This document shows, in pieces, positions 1 through 7,585 of a DNA stretch of 64,000 nt. This stretch comes from Engelhardtia mirabilis (lineage in GTDB: Bacteria; Planctomycetota; UBA1135; GCA-002686595), in NCBI RefSeq assembly GCF_007748095.1, contig NZ_CP036287.1, positions 1,054,001 to 1,118,000 of the forward strand, read 5' to 3'. The position numbers and the translations under genes were made by a program. Each line of letters opens with the position of its first letter. Positions within the stretch are counted from its first letter, which is position 1. A model generated the notes under the pieces. That model was given only the letters and a program-made list of their open reading frames with translations, searched no databases and was not told the DNA's origin.

Positions 1-473
1 TGATGGGGATCCAGCAGGCCCTGGCCGGGATGGACGACGCGCGCGCCTGTCGCCCCGACCAGCTCTGGTACCTGTTCGGTGCGGCGACGAAAGGCCTGCT
101 CTACGACCTGGGCGCCTTCGAAGCGACCGGCGTGCACGTGCACACGGCGACCGTCGACGGCAGCCACGGGCGCCGCGGCAACGTGCTCGACCTGCTCGAG
201 GACCTACAGCGCAGGGGCGACCTGCCCAGCGAGGTGCGGCTGCTCGCCTGCGGACCCGAGCCGATGCTCGAAGCGGTCGAGCACCTGGCCCGCGAGCGCG
301 GCCTCGAGTGCTGGCTGAGCCTCGAGACGCTGATGGGTTGCGGCGTCGGCATCTGCAACGGCTGCCCGGTCCCGACCGTGCCGGGCGGGCCGCTCGGCGC
401 CTGGACCAATGCCAAGTGTTGTGTGGAGGGACCGGTCTTCAGTGTCGACGCGGTCACCCTCGCTGGGGCCTGA
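1..473 (+). CDS. pyrK: Dihydroorotate dehydrogenase electron-transfer subunit (PyrK), 5'-partial
   Basis: This is the C-terminal half of the PyrK iron-sulfur flavoprotein, which passes electrons from type 1B dihydroorotate dehydrogenase (PyrD) to NAD+ in pyrimidine synthesis. Visible are the NAD-domain end with LLACGPEPML and the 2Fe-2S cluster loop MGCGVGICNGCPVP followed by the last ligand in NAKCCVEGPVF, in the C-x4-C-x2-C-x(n)-C order of the family. About 156 residues are present against roughly 260-290 for the full protein, so the start lies upstream of the window. An ATG at position 3 is probably internal. No pyrD follows it, so any pyrD partner must lie upstream or elsewhere. Family assignment is confident. 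Confidence 0.9.
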   Translation, partial: MGIQQALAGMDDARACRPDQLWYLFGAATKGLLYDLGAFEATGVHVHTATVDGSHGRRGNVLDLLEDLQRRGDLPSEVRLLACGPEPMLEAVEHLARERGLECWLSLETLMGCGVGICNGCPVPTVPGGPLGAWTNAKCCVEGPVFSVDAVTLAGA

Positions 474-710
474 GTGTTCGGTCGGGCTCGCTCACGCGGG
501 CCGCGGCTCGCGTGCTGCGGGCGCGAGCCGGACGACCGGCCCCGGTCCAGCCGCCGCAATCCGGGTCTGGAGCGCCGACGGCGACCATCCGCGCAGCCCC
601 CTCACGCCGACCCCTGCGCCGCTGCGTGAGATTTCGGCCCCTGTGCCTTTGTTCGCAGGCCCCACCGCCCGGCAGAGTCAAAGGGCCTTCCTTACCCAGC
701 TCGCCCCTGA

Positions 711-1346
711 ATGGGCCACTGGGGCCGGAGTAAGCCCGCTGTCCTTTCAATCGCGCAACCCTCCTGGCTGACGACCTTGTTCGACTTCCTTCCCGAGTAC
801 TGGAGCCTCACCACGCTCTACGTGGCCTGCGCGGCCGTCGGCGGCGCGATCGTCCTGCTGCAACTGGCCCTGAGCCTCTTCGGATTCGGTGCGGACGACG
901 TGGACGTCGAGGCCGAGGTGGACCTGGGTGGTGACAGCGACCTGCAGTTCCTCTCCATCCGCGCCATCGCCGGCTTCCTGACCATGTTCGGGTTGGTGGG
1001 CTGGGCGGGGACGGTCACGGGTTGGAGTCCGCCGATCTCGGCCCTGGTCGCATTCGGCGCCGGCCTGACGACTTTCCTCGCCGTCGCCTGGCTCCTGAGC
1101 CTGCAACGCAAGCTCGACTCGAGCGGCACCCTCGATCCCAAGCGCGCCGAGGGCTCTACCGCGCGGGTCTACCTCCGCATCCCCGCGGCCAACGTCGGCC
1201 GCGGCAAGATCACCGTCGAGCTCCAGGGCCGCACTGCGGAGTTCGAAGCCTTCACCACGGGCTCCGAGTTGGCGACCGGCACGCAGGTCCGCGTGGTCCG
1301 GATGACATCCCCGGGAGTCTTCCAAGTTTCCGCGTTGGACGACTGA
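711..1346 (+). CDS. NfeD/YqiJ-like membrane protein with C-terminal OB fold
   Basis: A 211-residue protein with three hydrophobic segments (about residues 35-60, 83-103 and 106-130), an acidic loop (DDVDVEAEVDLGGDSD) between the first two, and a C-terminal soluble beta-rich stretch (about 145-211) that looks like the OB fold of NfeD proteins. NfeD/YqiJ proteins are usual neighbours of flotillins and are thought to help organise membrane microdomains; a flotillin gene follows here 148 bp downstream, which supports the call. The start is uncertain: the ATG at 711 has no clear ribosome binding site, and a TTG at 778, just before the PEYWS motif and the first membrane segment, is an alternative. 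The family is inferred from architecture and neighbour rather than from a single diagnostic motif. Confidence 0.7.
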   Translation: MGHWGRSKPAVLSIAQPSWLTTLFDFLPEYWSLTTLYVACAAVGGAIVLLQLALSLFGFGADDVDVEAEVDLGGDSDLQFLSIRAIAGFLTMFGLVGWAGTVTGWSPPISALVAFGAGLTTFLAVAWLLSLQRKLDSSGTLDPKRAEGSTARVYLRIPAANVGRGKITVELQGRTAEFEAFTTGSELATGTQVRVVRMTSPGVFQVSALDD

Positions 1347-1494
1347 GTACCTGAAGTCTCGGTTAGCGGCGTGCGTCGTCGCAATCCGTAGCGACGCGCT
1401 GCTGTTCGCGATTCCACATCGCAGCAGGTTCGGCCCGACGGTCCCCGACCAACAAGACGACTTCCAGTAGCCCCAGGGCGCTGCCCAATCATTC

Positions 1495-3195
1495 ATGCAC
1501 ACACCGATTTCGTCCCCCGTCCTCGCCGAGAGCCTGATCGACCCCAACTCGGTCTGGCTGCTGGTGATCCTCGCCGGGGTCATCATCTTCGCCGGCCTCG
1601 TGATCGCCCTAGCGAGCCGCTACAAGCGCTGCCCGTCGAACAAGGTGCTGGTGATCTACGGCCGCACCACCAAGGGCAGCGCGGCGCGCACCCTGCACGG
1701 CGGCGGCGCGTTCGTGATCCCGCTGGTGCAGGAATACGCCTACCTGAGCCTGGATCCGATCCAGATCGAGATCCCGCTCGACGGCGCGCTCTCGATGGAG
1801 AACATCCGCATCTCGGTGCCCAGCGTCTTCACCGTCGCCATCGGCACCGAGCAGGCGATCATGACCAACGCCGCCGTACGCCTGTTGGGGCTCAGCACGG
1901 GCGAGATCATGAAGCAGGCCGAGGACATCATCTTCGGGCAGTTGCGCCAGGTGATCGCCTCGATGCAGATCCAGGACATCAACCGCGACCGCGAGCAGTT
2001 CCTGTCCAGCGTCCAGAACTCGCTCGAGCCCGAGCTGGCGAAGATCGGTCTGGTGCTGATCAACGTCAACATCAAGGACATCACCGACGAGTCCGGCTAC
2101 ATCGAAGCCATCGGTCGCAAGGCCGCCGCCGAGGCGATCCAGCAGGCGATGATCGACGTGGCGGACCAGGAGAAGAGCGGTGCCATCGGTGTGGCCGACG
2201 CCCAGCGCGAGCGGGCGATCCAGGTCGCCAACGCCGAGAAGATTCGCGACATCGGCACCAAGGAGGCCGAGCGCGAGCGCGCCGTGCGCCTGGCCGAGCT
2301 CGACAAGGACCGCGAGATCGGCGAGCGCCAGGCCGAGTACCAGCGCGAGGCCGCGGTCAAGGACGCCGAGCGCGAGAAGCGCATTCGCATCTCCGAGGCC
2401 ACGGCGAAGGCGGTCGAGGGCGAGAACGCCAACAAGGCCCTGGTGGCCGAGGCCAACGCTCAACTGCGAATCCGCGAGGCCGACGCCTACCAGGCGGCCG
2501 AGTCACGCCAGAAGGAGGCCGAGGCGGCCGTGCTCGAGGCCCAATACCTGGCTCAAGCCCGTGCGGCCGAGGCCCAGGGCAAGAAGCTGGAGGCCGAGAA
2601 GCGCGCCCAGCTCGAGTCGGTGGCGCGGGCCGAGAAGGCCCAGACGATCGTCGACGCCGAGGCCAACGCGGCCAAGGTCAAGATCGACGCCGAGGCCCAG
2701 GCGGCGGCAATCTTCGCGCGCCTCGACGCCGAGGCCCGCGGTCAGTACGAGATCATGGCCAAGAAGGGCGACGGTCTGAAGCGCATCGTCGAGTCCTGTG
2801 GCGGGGCGCCCCAGGCCTTCCAGATGCTGATGCTCGAGCACATCGAGAAACTGAGCGAGAACGCCGCCAAGGCCATCAGCAACATCGAGTTCGACAAGAT
2901 CGTCGTCTGGGACGGCGGGGGCAAGGACGGCAAGAGCGCGACCAGCGACTTCCTGCAGAGCCTGGCCGGATCGCTCCCGCCGGTGATGAACATGATGCGC
3001 GACATCGGTGGCGTCGACATGCCGGAGTTCATCGGCAAGCTGCGTGGCGACGGGGATGCCGAGCCGCCGGTGACGCGCAGCAGGAACGCCGCGGAGGACG
3101 CCGAAGCGGATGCGAATCGGGAGGCGAAGGCCGAGGCCAAGCCGTCCGCCGGGACCTCGACCGAATCCGAGCAGCCCCGGAAGGCGCAGGACTGA
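1495..3195 (+). CDS. Flotillin (SPFH domain) family protein
   Basis: A 566-residue flotillin/YqiK-like scaffold. It has an N-terminal membrane segment (about residues 19-41, SVWLLVILAGVIIFAGLVIA) and then an SPFH/band-7 domain (about 45-200) with the typical start YKRCPSNKVLVIYG. A long coiled coil of EAxA-type heptads with alternating K/R and E (about 200-430) follows, then a conserved flotillin C-terminal region (MLEHIEKLSENAAKAISNIEFDKIVVWDGG) and a charged, Glu/Ala-rich tail. Flotillins oligomerise at the inner membrane and form functional membrane microdomains, usually with an NfeD partner, which precedes it here. Its stop codon overlaps the next gene's start by one base, so the two are probably translationally coupled. 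The tail beyond residue ~500 is longer than in many family members. Confidence 0.92.
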   Translation: MHTPISSPVLAESLIDPNSVWLLVILAGVIIFAGLVIALASRYKRCPSNKVLVIYGRTTKGSAARTLHGGGAFVIPLVQEYAYLSLDPIQIEIPLDGALSMENIRISVPSVFTVAIGTEQAIMTNAAVRLLGLSTGEIMKQAEDIIFGQLRQVIASMQIQDINRDREQFLSSVQNSLEPELAKIGLVLINVNIKDITDESGYIEAIGRKAAAEAIQQAMIDVADQEKSGAIGVADAQRERAIQVANAEKIRDIGTKEAERERAVRLAELDKDREIGERQAEYQREAAVKDAEREKRIRISEATAKAVEGENANKALVAEANAQLRIREADAYQAAESRQKEAEAAVLEAQYLAQARAAEAQGKKLEAEKRAQLESVARAEKAQTIVDAEANAAKVKIDAEAQAAAIFARLDAEARGQYEIMAKKGDGLKRIVESCGGAPQAFQMLMLEHIEKLSENAAKAISNIEFDKIVVWDGGGKDGKSATSDFLQSLAGSLPPVMNMMRDIGGVDMPEFIGKLRGDGDAEPPVTRSRNAAEDAEADANREAKAEAKPSAGTSTESEQPRKAQD

Positions 3196-4082
3196 TGGAT
3201 GCCCAGCTCGGCCTCGTTGCGTGCCTGGTGGCACTGGTTTTGGCGGCCTGCCAGGCCACCGGCAGCGGCGGGGCCGAGACGGGCTACGTCGCCGCCGCGA
3301 TCGACCCGACGCCCCTGTGGGACTTCACCGATCCGGCGGCGAGCGAGGCCAGATTCGCCGAGCGGGCCGAGGGAGCTGCAGCGGGCGAGGCGCTTCTGTG
3401 GCGCACCCAGCAGGCTCGGGCCCTGGGCCTGCAGGGCGACTTCGACCGGGCGCGGGCGTTGCTCGCCGAAGTCGAACGGGAGCTGCCCGCGGAGGCGAGC
3501 GAGGGCCGAGTGCGCTACTGCCTCGAGCTTGGACGCGTCGAGAACAGCGCGGGCGACCGCGCGGCCGCTCGACCCTGGTTCGCTGAGGCGTGGGAAGTCG
3601 CCAGCGCCCTGCACCTGGACGGCTTGGCCGTCGATGCGGCCCACATGATCGGGATCGCGGCGGAGGGAGACGAGGCCCTGCGGGCGAATGAGCTCGCGCT
3701 CGAACTCAGCGCGACGTCGAAGGACCCCGACGCCCGACGCTGGCGCGCGAGCCTCGAGAACAACCAGGGCTGGATCCTGTTTGACGACAAGCAGCCCGAG
3801 CAGGCACTCGTCCACTTCGAGCGGGCCCTCGCCGCACGCGAAGAGCAGGGCAACCTGCGCACCATCCGCATCGCCCACTGGTCCATCGCGCGCTGCCTGC
3901 GCGAGCTGGGCCGACTGGACGAGGCGCTCGCGATCCAAGAGCGGTTGGCGCGCGAGCTAGTCGAAGCCGGCGAGACCGACGGCTACGTGGACCAAGAGCT
4001 GGGCGAGCTGAAGCGCGCCCTCGGCCGCGACGACGAGGCCCTCGCGCACCTCGCCCGGGCGCGCGAGCTGTTGGGCGAGTAG
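3195..4082 (+). CDS. TPR-containing lipoprotein
   Basis: A 295-residue predicted lipoprotein. The N-terminus has a short hydrophobic signal followed by the lipobox LAAC (Cys at about residue 19). The rest is alpha-helical with TPR-like 34-residue units; the clearest run from about residue 180 (NNQGWILFDDKQPEQALVHFERALAAREEQGNLRT, shown here in part) to the C-terminus (LGELKRALGRDDEALAHLARARELL). The ATG at 3195 overlaps the flotillin stop (TGATG), indicating coupled translation and a role with the flotillin/NfeD membrane cluster, perhaps as a protein-interaction platform. Function beyond that is not readable from sequence. Confidence 0.8.
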   Translation: MDAQLGLVACLVALVLAACQATGSGGAETGYVAAAIDPTPLWDFTDPAASEARFAERAEGAAAGEALLWRTQQARALGLQGDFDRARALLAEVERELPAEASEGRVRYCLELGRVENSAGDRAAARPWFAEAWEVASALHLDGLAVDAAHMIGIAAEGDEALRANELALELSATSKDPDARRWRASLENNQGWILFDDKQPEQALVHFERALAAREEQGNLRTIRIAHWSIARCLRELGRLDEALAIQERLARELVEAGETDGYVDQELGELKRALGRDDEALAHLARARELLGE

Positions 4083-4189
4083 GCTCTCGGGCGTAGTCCG
4101 CGGCCTCGGATGCGATCCGGGTCCGATCGGTCGAGCGCTTGTTTCGATGCCCCTGACCCGTGCACCGCTACTTCCGGTGCCGAGCTTGC

Positions 4190-4852
4190 ATGCCCAGTCT
4201 TCACGCTGTTCGCGATCTGCGCGGCCTGACCAAGGCCCTGCTGATCCTCCTTTCTCTGGATGCCGCGGTCTCGATCGTCGCTGCGGCCTCGTCCTTGATG
4301 CAGGCCCAACTGATGGGCCTTGGCTACCTCACTCAAGCCCAAGCGGAGGCCAACGACCTGCGCGAGGGGCTGATCGCGCTGGTGTGGTTGGTGACCTTCC
4401 TCGCCACGGTAGTTGCCTTCTGTCGGTGGATCTTCGTCGCGAACAAGAACGTCCGGGCGCTCGGCGCACGCGGGCTGAGGGCCTCGCCGGGCTGGGCCGT
4501 CGGCTCGTTCTTCGTGCCCATCGCCAGCCTCTGGATTCCATTCCAAGCGATGAAGGAGTTGTGGCTCGCGAGCTACCAGCCCGCCGACTGGCGCGGGGGA
4601 ACGACCGCAGGCCTGGTGCGCGCTTGGTGGGCGGCCTGGCTGGTGAACTGGGTTCTGGCGAATGTGTCGCAGCATTGGATGGACGCGGCTGACCACCCCG
4701 CCGCCATGGCATCGGCCAGCTACTTCCAGGCATTCGTCAAACTGTTCGAAGTTCTCCTCTGCCTCGCCGCGGGCCTCGTCGTCAGCCGCATCACGGCGGC
4801 TCAGGTGGCGAGTGCCGACGCGCTGCGGGCGAGTGAAGAGGCCGGCGGCTAG
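4190..4852 (+). CDS. DUF4328 domain-containing membrane protein
   Basis: About 220 residues with four hydrophobic segments and the DUF4328 layout. A first helix follows LRGLTKALLILL, a second lies at GLIALVWLVTFLATVVAFCRWIF, then come the motif NVRALGARGLRASPGWAVGSFFVPIASLWIPFQAMKELW (positions about 4448-4563) and two more helices. DUF4328 proteins have no known biochemical role. I chose the ATG at 4190 because the family begins with the LRxL-hydrophobic pattern shortly after it; an ATG at 4160 would add ten residues. The gene is convergent with prmA with 42 bp between them. Confidence 0.8.
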   Translation: MPSLHAVRDLRGLTKALLILLSLDAAVSIVAAASSLMQAQLMGLGYLTQAQAEANDLREGLIALVWLVTFLATVVAFCRWIFVANKNVRALGARGLRASPGWAVGSFFVPIASLWIPFQAMKELWLASYQPADWRGGTTAGLVRAWWAAWLVNWVLANVSQHWMDAADHPAAMASASYFQAFVKLFEVLLCLAAGLVVSRITAAQVASADALRASEEAGG

Positions 4853-4894
4853 TGGGGTGACCGTGTTCGCCGCCTCCCTCGCGTCGACCTCCGC

Positions 4895-5818
4895 TCAGAG
4901 GTGGCCGAGGAATGTCAACCAGCGCCCGCGCTGACGCAGCTCGTCGATCTCGAGGCCCGCGGCGCGGATCGCCGCGGTGGTCGCCGCCCCGTGGCGGTCG
5001 GGGCAGCCGGAGAACAGGAAGCGCCCGCCTGGGGCCATGCGCTCCGCCAGCTCGGCCGAGGTGGCTTGCAACACGTCCGAGTAGATGTTCGCCAGGACCA
5101 GGTCGAAGTCGCGATCGTCGTCGGTCAGCACCGAGAAGTCACCGGTGCGGAACTCGGTACGGTCCGCGACGCCGTTGTCGTTTGCGAGGTCGCCTGCCTC
5201 GCGTGAGCTGCGCGGGTCGATGTCGAAGCCGATCGCGAGCTTCGCACCGCACATGGCGGCGGCGACGGCGAGGATGCCGCTGCCGGTGCCGGCGTCCAGG
5301 GCGCGCGCGCCCGCGAGATCGAGCTCCTGCAGGGTCCGCAGGCAGGTGCGCGTGGTGGCGTGGCGCCCGGTGCCGAAGGCCCCGCCGGGTTCGAGGCGCA
5401 TCAACACGTCGCCCGGGCGGCGCGGCCGATCCCAGTCGTGGGTGACGACGCACAGGTGGCCGACCCGGAAGGGCTTCCAGGACTTGCGCCAGGAGGTGGC
5501 CCAGTCTTCGGGCGGCAGGGAGTGGAAGGTCGGCTCGAGGCCGGCCAGCTCGGGCGCGCCGGCGCGGGAGGCGACGGTCGCCAGGCGTTCGGCCACGGCA
5601 TCGCGCAGCTCGGGGGTGTCGTCCTCGGCGGCGAAGAAGGTCCGCACGTAGTCGGTGCCCTCCGGCGCCGCGGGCCCTACCAGGTTCGGCCGCCCGAAGG
5701 CGACGGAGGAGCAGGCGTCGAGGGCCAGCTCGCCCGCGATCAGCTCCTCCCAGCCGATCGGAACCACCACCCGCACCTCGATCCAGCCGCGCCGGGCGCG
5801 TTTCGTTTCGGTCTCCAC
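4895..5818 (-). CDS. prmA: Ribosomal protein L11 methyltransferase-like SAM-dependent enzyme
   Basis: A 307-residue class I methyltransferase of the PrmA type, which trimethylates lysines and the N-terminus of ribosomal protein L11. The N-terminal half carries the substrate-binding region with PPEDWATSWRKSWKPFRVG, a PrmA hallmark. The catalytic half has the motif GGAFGTGRHATTRTCL, the SAM-binding LDAGTGSGILAVAAAMCGA, and LVLANIYSDVL in place of the usual NILA motif. The reading frame extends further upstream (to 6124), but that part is arginine-rich, overlaps the divergent gene and lacks family similarity. I therefore place the start at the GTG at 5818, which precedes ETETKRARRGWIEVRV. Related methyltransferases that act on other substrates cannot be excluded. 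Confidence 0.85.
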   Translation of the reverse strand: METETKRARRGWIEVRVVVPIGWEELIAGELALDACSSVAFGRPNLVGPAAPEGTDYVRTFFAAEDDTPELRDAVAERLATVASRAGAPELAGLEPTFHSLPPEDWATSWRKSWKPFRVGHLCVVTHDWDRPRRPGDVLMRLEPGGAFGTGRHATTRTCLRTLQELDLAGARALDAGTGSGILAVAAAMCGAKLAIGFDIDPRSSREAGDLANDNGVADRTEFRTGDFSVLTDDDRDFDLVLANIYSDVLQATSAELAERMAPGGRFLFSGCPDRHGAATTAAIRAAGLEIDELRQRGRWLTFLGHL

Positions 5819-5919
5819 GGCCGCAGAGCTGACCCGCGCTGGCCGCGGGGCGCAAGCGCTGCGCCGCCGATCGTGGCCGGTTAGGCTCGCGGCCCACCGC
5901 CAACTGAAGGAGTCGGACC

Positions 5920-7167
5920 TTGCTCGAGCTCGCTGGACTGAAGATCGCCCTGGCCGCCGTTGCCCTGACTGCCGCGGCGTTGCCCTCACCCCAGGAGGCG
6001 AGCGAGCCCGGCGCGTTGGACTGGGCCAAGGCGATCGACGGCGCCGTGGACCTCCTGCTCGAGTGCCAGGAGTCCTACGTCCCCGACCGGCCGGTGGGGC
6101 GCTTGGACGAGGACGAGCTGGCACCGTGGCAGGAGGCCGAGCGCGCGCGGCTGCGCAAGCTGCGCTCGGTCAAGATGGCCGGCGTCGAGTGGCCCTACGA
6201 GGGCGTCTACCGCGTCGGCCCCGACGGACGCATCCCGCCCGGCTACCGCGTGGGCGGCACCGCGATCGTCTGCCTGGCGCTGATCGAAGCGCCGGGCTTC
6301 GCCGAGGACGGCGGCCGGCGCGCTGCCGTCGAGCGCGGCGCTCGGTTCATGCTCGAGATGCTCAGCGACGATCCCGGCCTCACGGCGGGCCCCAAGGCCA
6401 GCTACGACGTGCGCGGCTGGGGCCACGCCTACGCCCTGACCTTCTTCCTGCGCGCCCTGGACATCGATGCCTTCGAGCACGACCAGATCGCCGCCGCCGC
6501 GCGCGAGTCGATCCCCGAGCTGATCCGCTGCATCGCCGCCTGCGAAGAGGAAGGCGGCGGCTGGAACTACGCCTCGGGCCGGATCAGCCCTTTCATGACC
6601 GGCTCGACCCTGCTGGCACTCTTCCACGCCGCGGCCCGCGACTTCGAGGTCGACCCCGCCCTGATCGAGCGCGCCCTCGACGCCCTCGAGCTCGGCCGCG
6701 CCGAGAACGTCGCCTACGCCTACGCCGGCCCCGCCCGCGGCGCCGTCCCGATGCCCGGCTCCGCCGCCCGCTCCGCCATCGCCGAACTGGCCCTGTCACG
6801 CGCCGGCCGCTCCGACCCGGCCAGCCTGCTCACCGCCGTCGAAGGCTTCTTCGAATGCTACGACGACCTCCTCGACCGCAAGAGCCAGCAAGGCACCCAC
6901 GAGGGCGACTACGCGATCGCCCCCTACTACTTCTTCTTCGGCCACACCTACGTGGCCCAAGCCATCGAAGCCCTGCCCGAACCCGCCCGCCCCCCGTTCC
7001 GCGAAGCCCTGCGCGACAAGCTCGCCTCCACCCGCGACGCCAACGGCACCTGGAACGACCGCATCTTCCCCCGCAGCGCCAGCTACTCGACGGCGATGGC
7101 CGTCCTCGCCCTACTCGCCCCCGACCTCCCGGCGACGCCGGATTGGCGGCGCAAGTCCGAGGAGTGA
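5920..7167 (+). CDS. Secreted alpha/alpha-toroid (prenyltransferase/squalene-oxidase repeat) protein
   Basis: A 415-residue protein with an N-terminal signal-like segment (LKIALAAVALTAAALPSPQ) and repeated alpha-helical units typical of the terpenoid-cyclase/prenyltransferase toroid fold. Examples are GYRVGGTAIVCLALIEAPG, EEGGGWNYASGRISPFMTGSTL and GTWNDRIFPRSASYSTAMAVLAL. In planctomycetes such proteins are common, exported and of unknown function; catalytic motifs of true squalene cyclases (DXDD, QW repeats in full form) are not seen. The TTG start at 5920 is chosen because AAGGAG lies 7 nt upstream (5907-5912), one of the few clear Shine-Dalgarno sites in the window. Confidence 0.75.
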   Translation: MLELAGLKIALAAVALTAAALPSPQEASEPGALDWAKAIDGAVDLLLECQESYVPDRPVGRLDEDELAPWQEAERARLRKLRSVKMAGVEWPYEGVYRVGPDGRIPPGYRVGGTAIVCLALIEAPGFAEDGGRRAAVERGARFMLEMLSDDPGLTAGPKASYDVRGWGHAYALTFFLRALDIDAFEHDQIAAAARESIPELIRCIAACEEEGGGWNYASGRISPFMTGSTLLALFHAAARDFEVDPALIERALDALELGRAENVAYAYAGPARGAVPMPGSAARSAIAELALSRAGRSDPASLLTAVEGFFECYDDLLDRKSQQGTHEGDYAIAPYYFFFGHTYVAQAIEALPEPARPPFREALRDKLASTRDANGTWNDRIFPRSASYSTAMAVLALLAPDLPATPDWRRKSEE

Positions 7168-7185
7168 GAGGCGCGGGCGCGCCTC
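7168..7185. terminator. Hairpin between convergent genes
   Basis: A 7-bp perfect stem (GAGGCGC/GCGCCTC) closes a GGGC loop in the 29-bp gap between the toroid gene and the RidA gene, which converge here. It could stop transcription from both sides; there is no U-tract, as is usual at this GC content. Confidence 0.5.
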
Positions 7186-7196
7186 CCCCGGGTGGC

Positions 7197-7574
7197 TCAG
7201 CCCGCGACCGCCTCGACTTCGATCTCCACCTTCCAGGCGGGATCGAGGAGGGCGGCGACGACGACCATGGTCGCGACGGGCTGGTCGTCGCCGAAGAGCT
7301 CGCGATGGGCGCGGCCGATGTCGTCGGCGTCGGTGGCGTCGGTGATGAACATGCGGGTGCGGAGGACTCGGGCGGAGTCGCCGGCGAGGGCGCGCAGGGC
7401 CTCCTGGGCGATCTGGCCGCAGCGCAGCATCTGGTCGTAGGCGGTGGCGCCGAGGGCTTTGCCGGGGGCGGGGATCGGCGCGGTGCCGGCGACTTCGAGG
7501 CGGTCGCCGATGCGGAGGGCGCGGCAGAAGCCGTAGCGGGCTTCGAAGGGGGAGCCGGAGTGGACCTGCTGCAT
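7197..7574 (-). CDS. RidA (YjgF/YER057c/UK114) family protein
   Basis: A 125-residue, full-length RidA-family protein. RidA proteins hydrolyse reactive enamine/imine intermediates released by PLP enzymes. The family core is visible: YGFCRALRIGDRLEVAGTAP near the N-terminus, the helix YDQMLRCGQIAQEALRALAG, and the arginine of VLRTRMFITDATDADDIG, which in active RidA binds the carboxylate of the imine substrate. The C-terminus (PVATMVVVAALLDPAWKVEIEVEAVA) fits the last strand. It lies 11 bp downstream of the helicase gene on the same strand and is probably transcribed with it. The exact subfamily (deaminase or otherwise) cannot be fixed from this sequence alone. Confidence 0.88.
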   Translation of the reverse strand: MQQVHSGSPFEARYGFCRALRIGDRLEVAGTAPIPAPGKALGATAYDQMLRCGQIAQEALRALAGDSARVLRTRMFITDATDADDIGRAHRELFGDDQPVATMVVVAALLDPAWKVEIEVEAVAG

Positions 7575-7585
7575 GGGGCGGGGAT

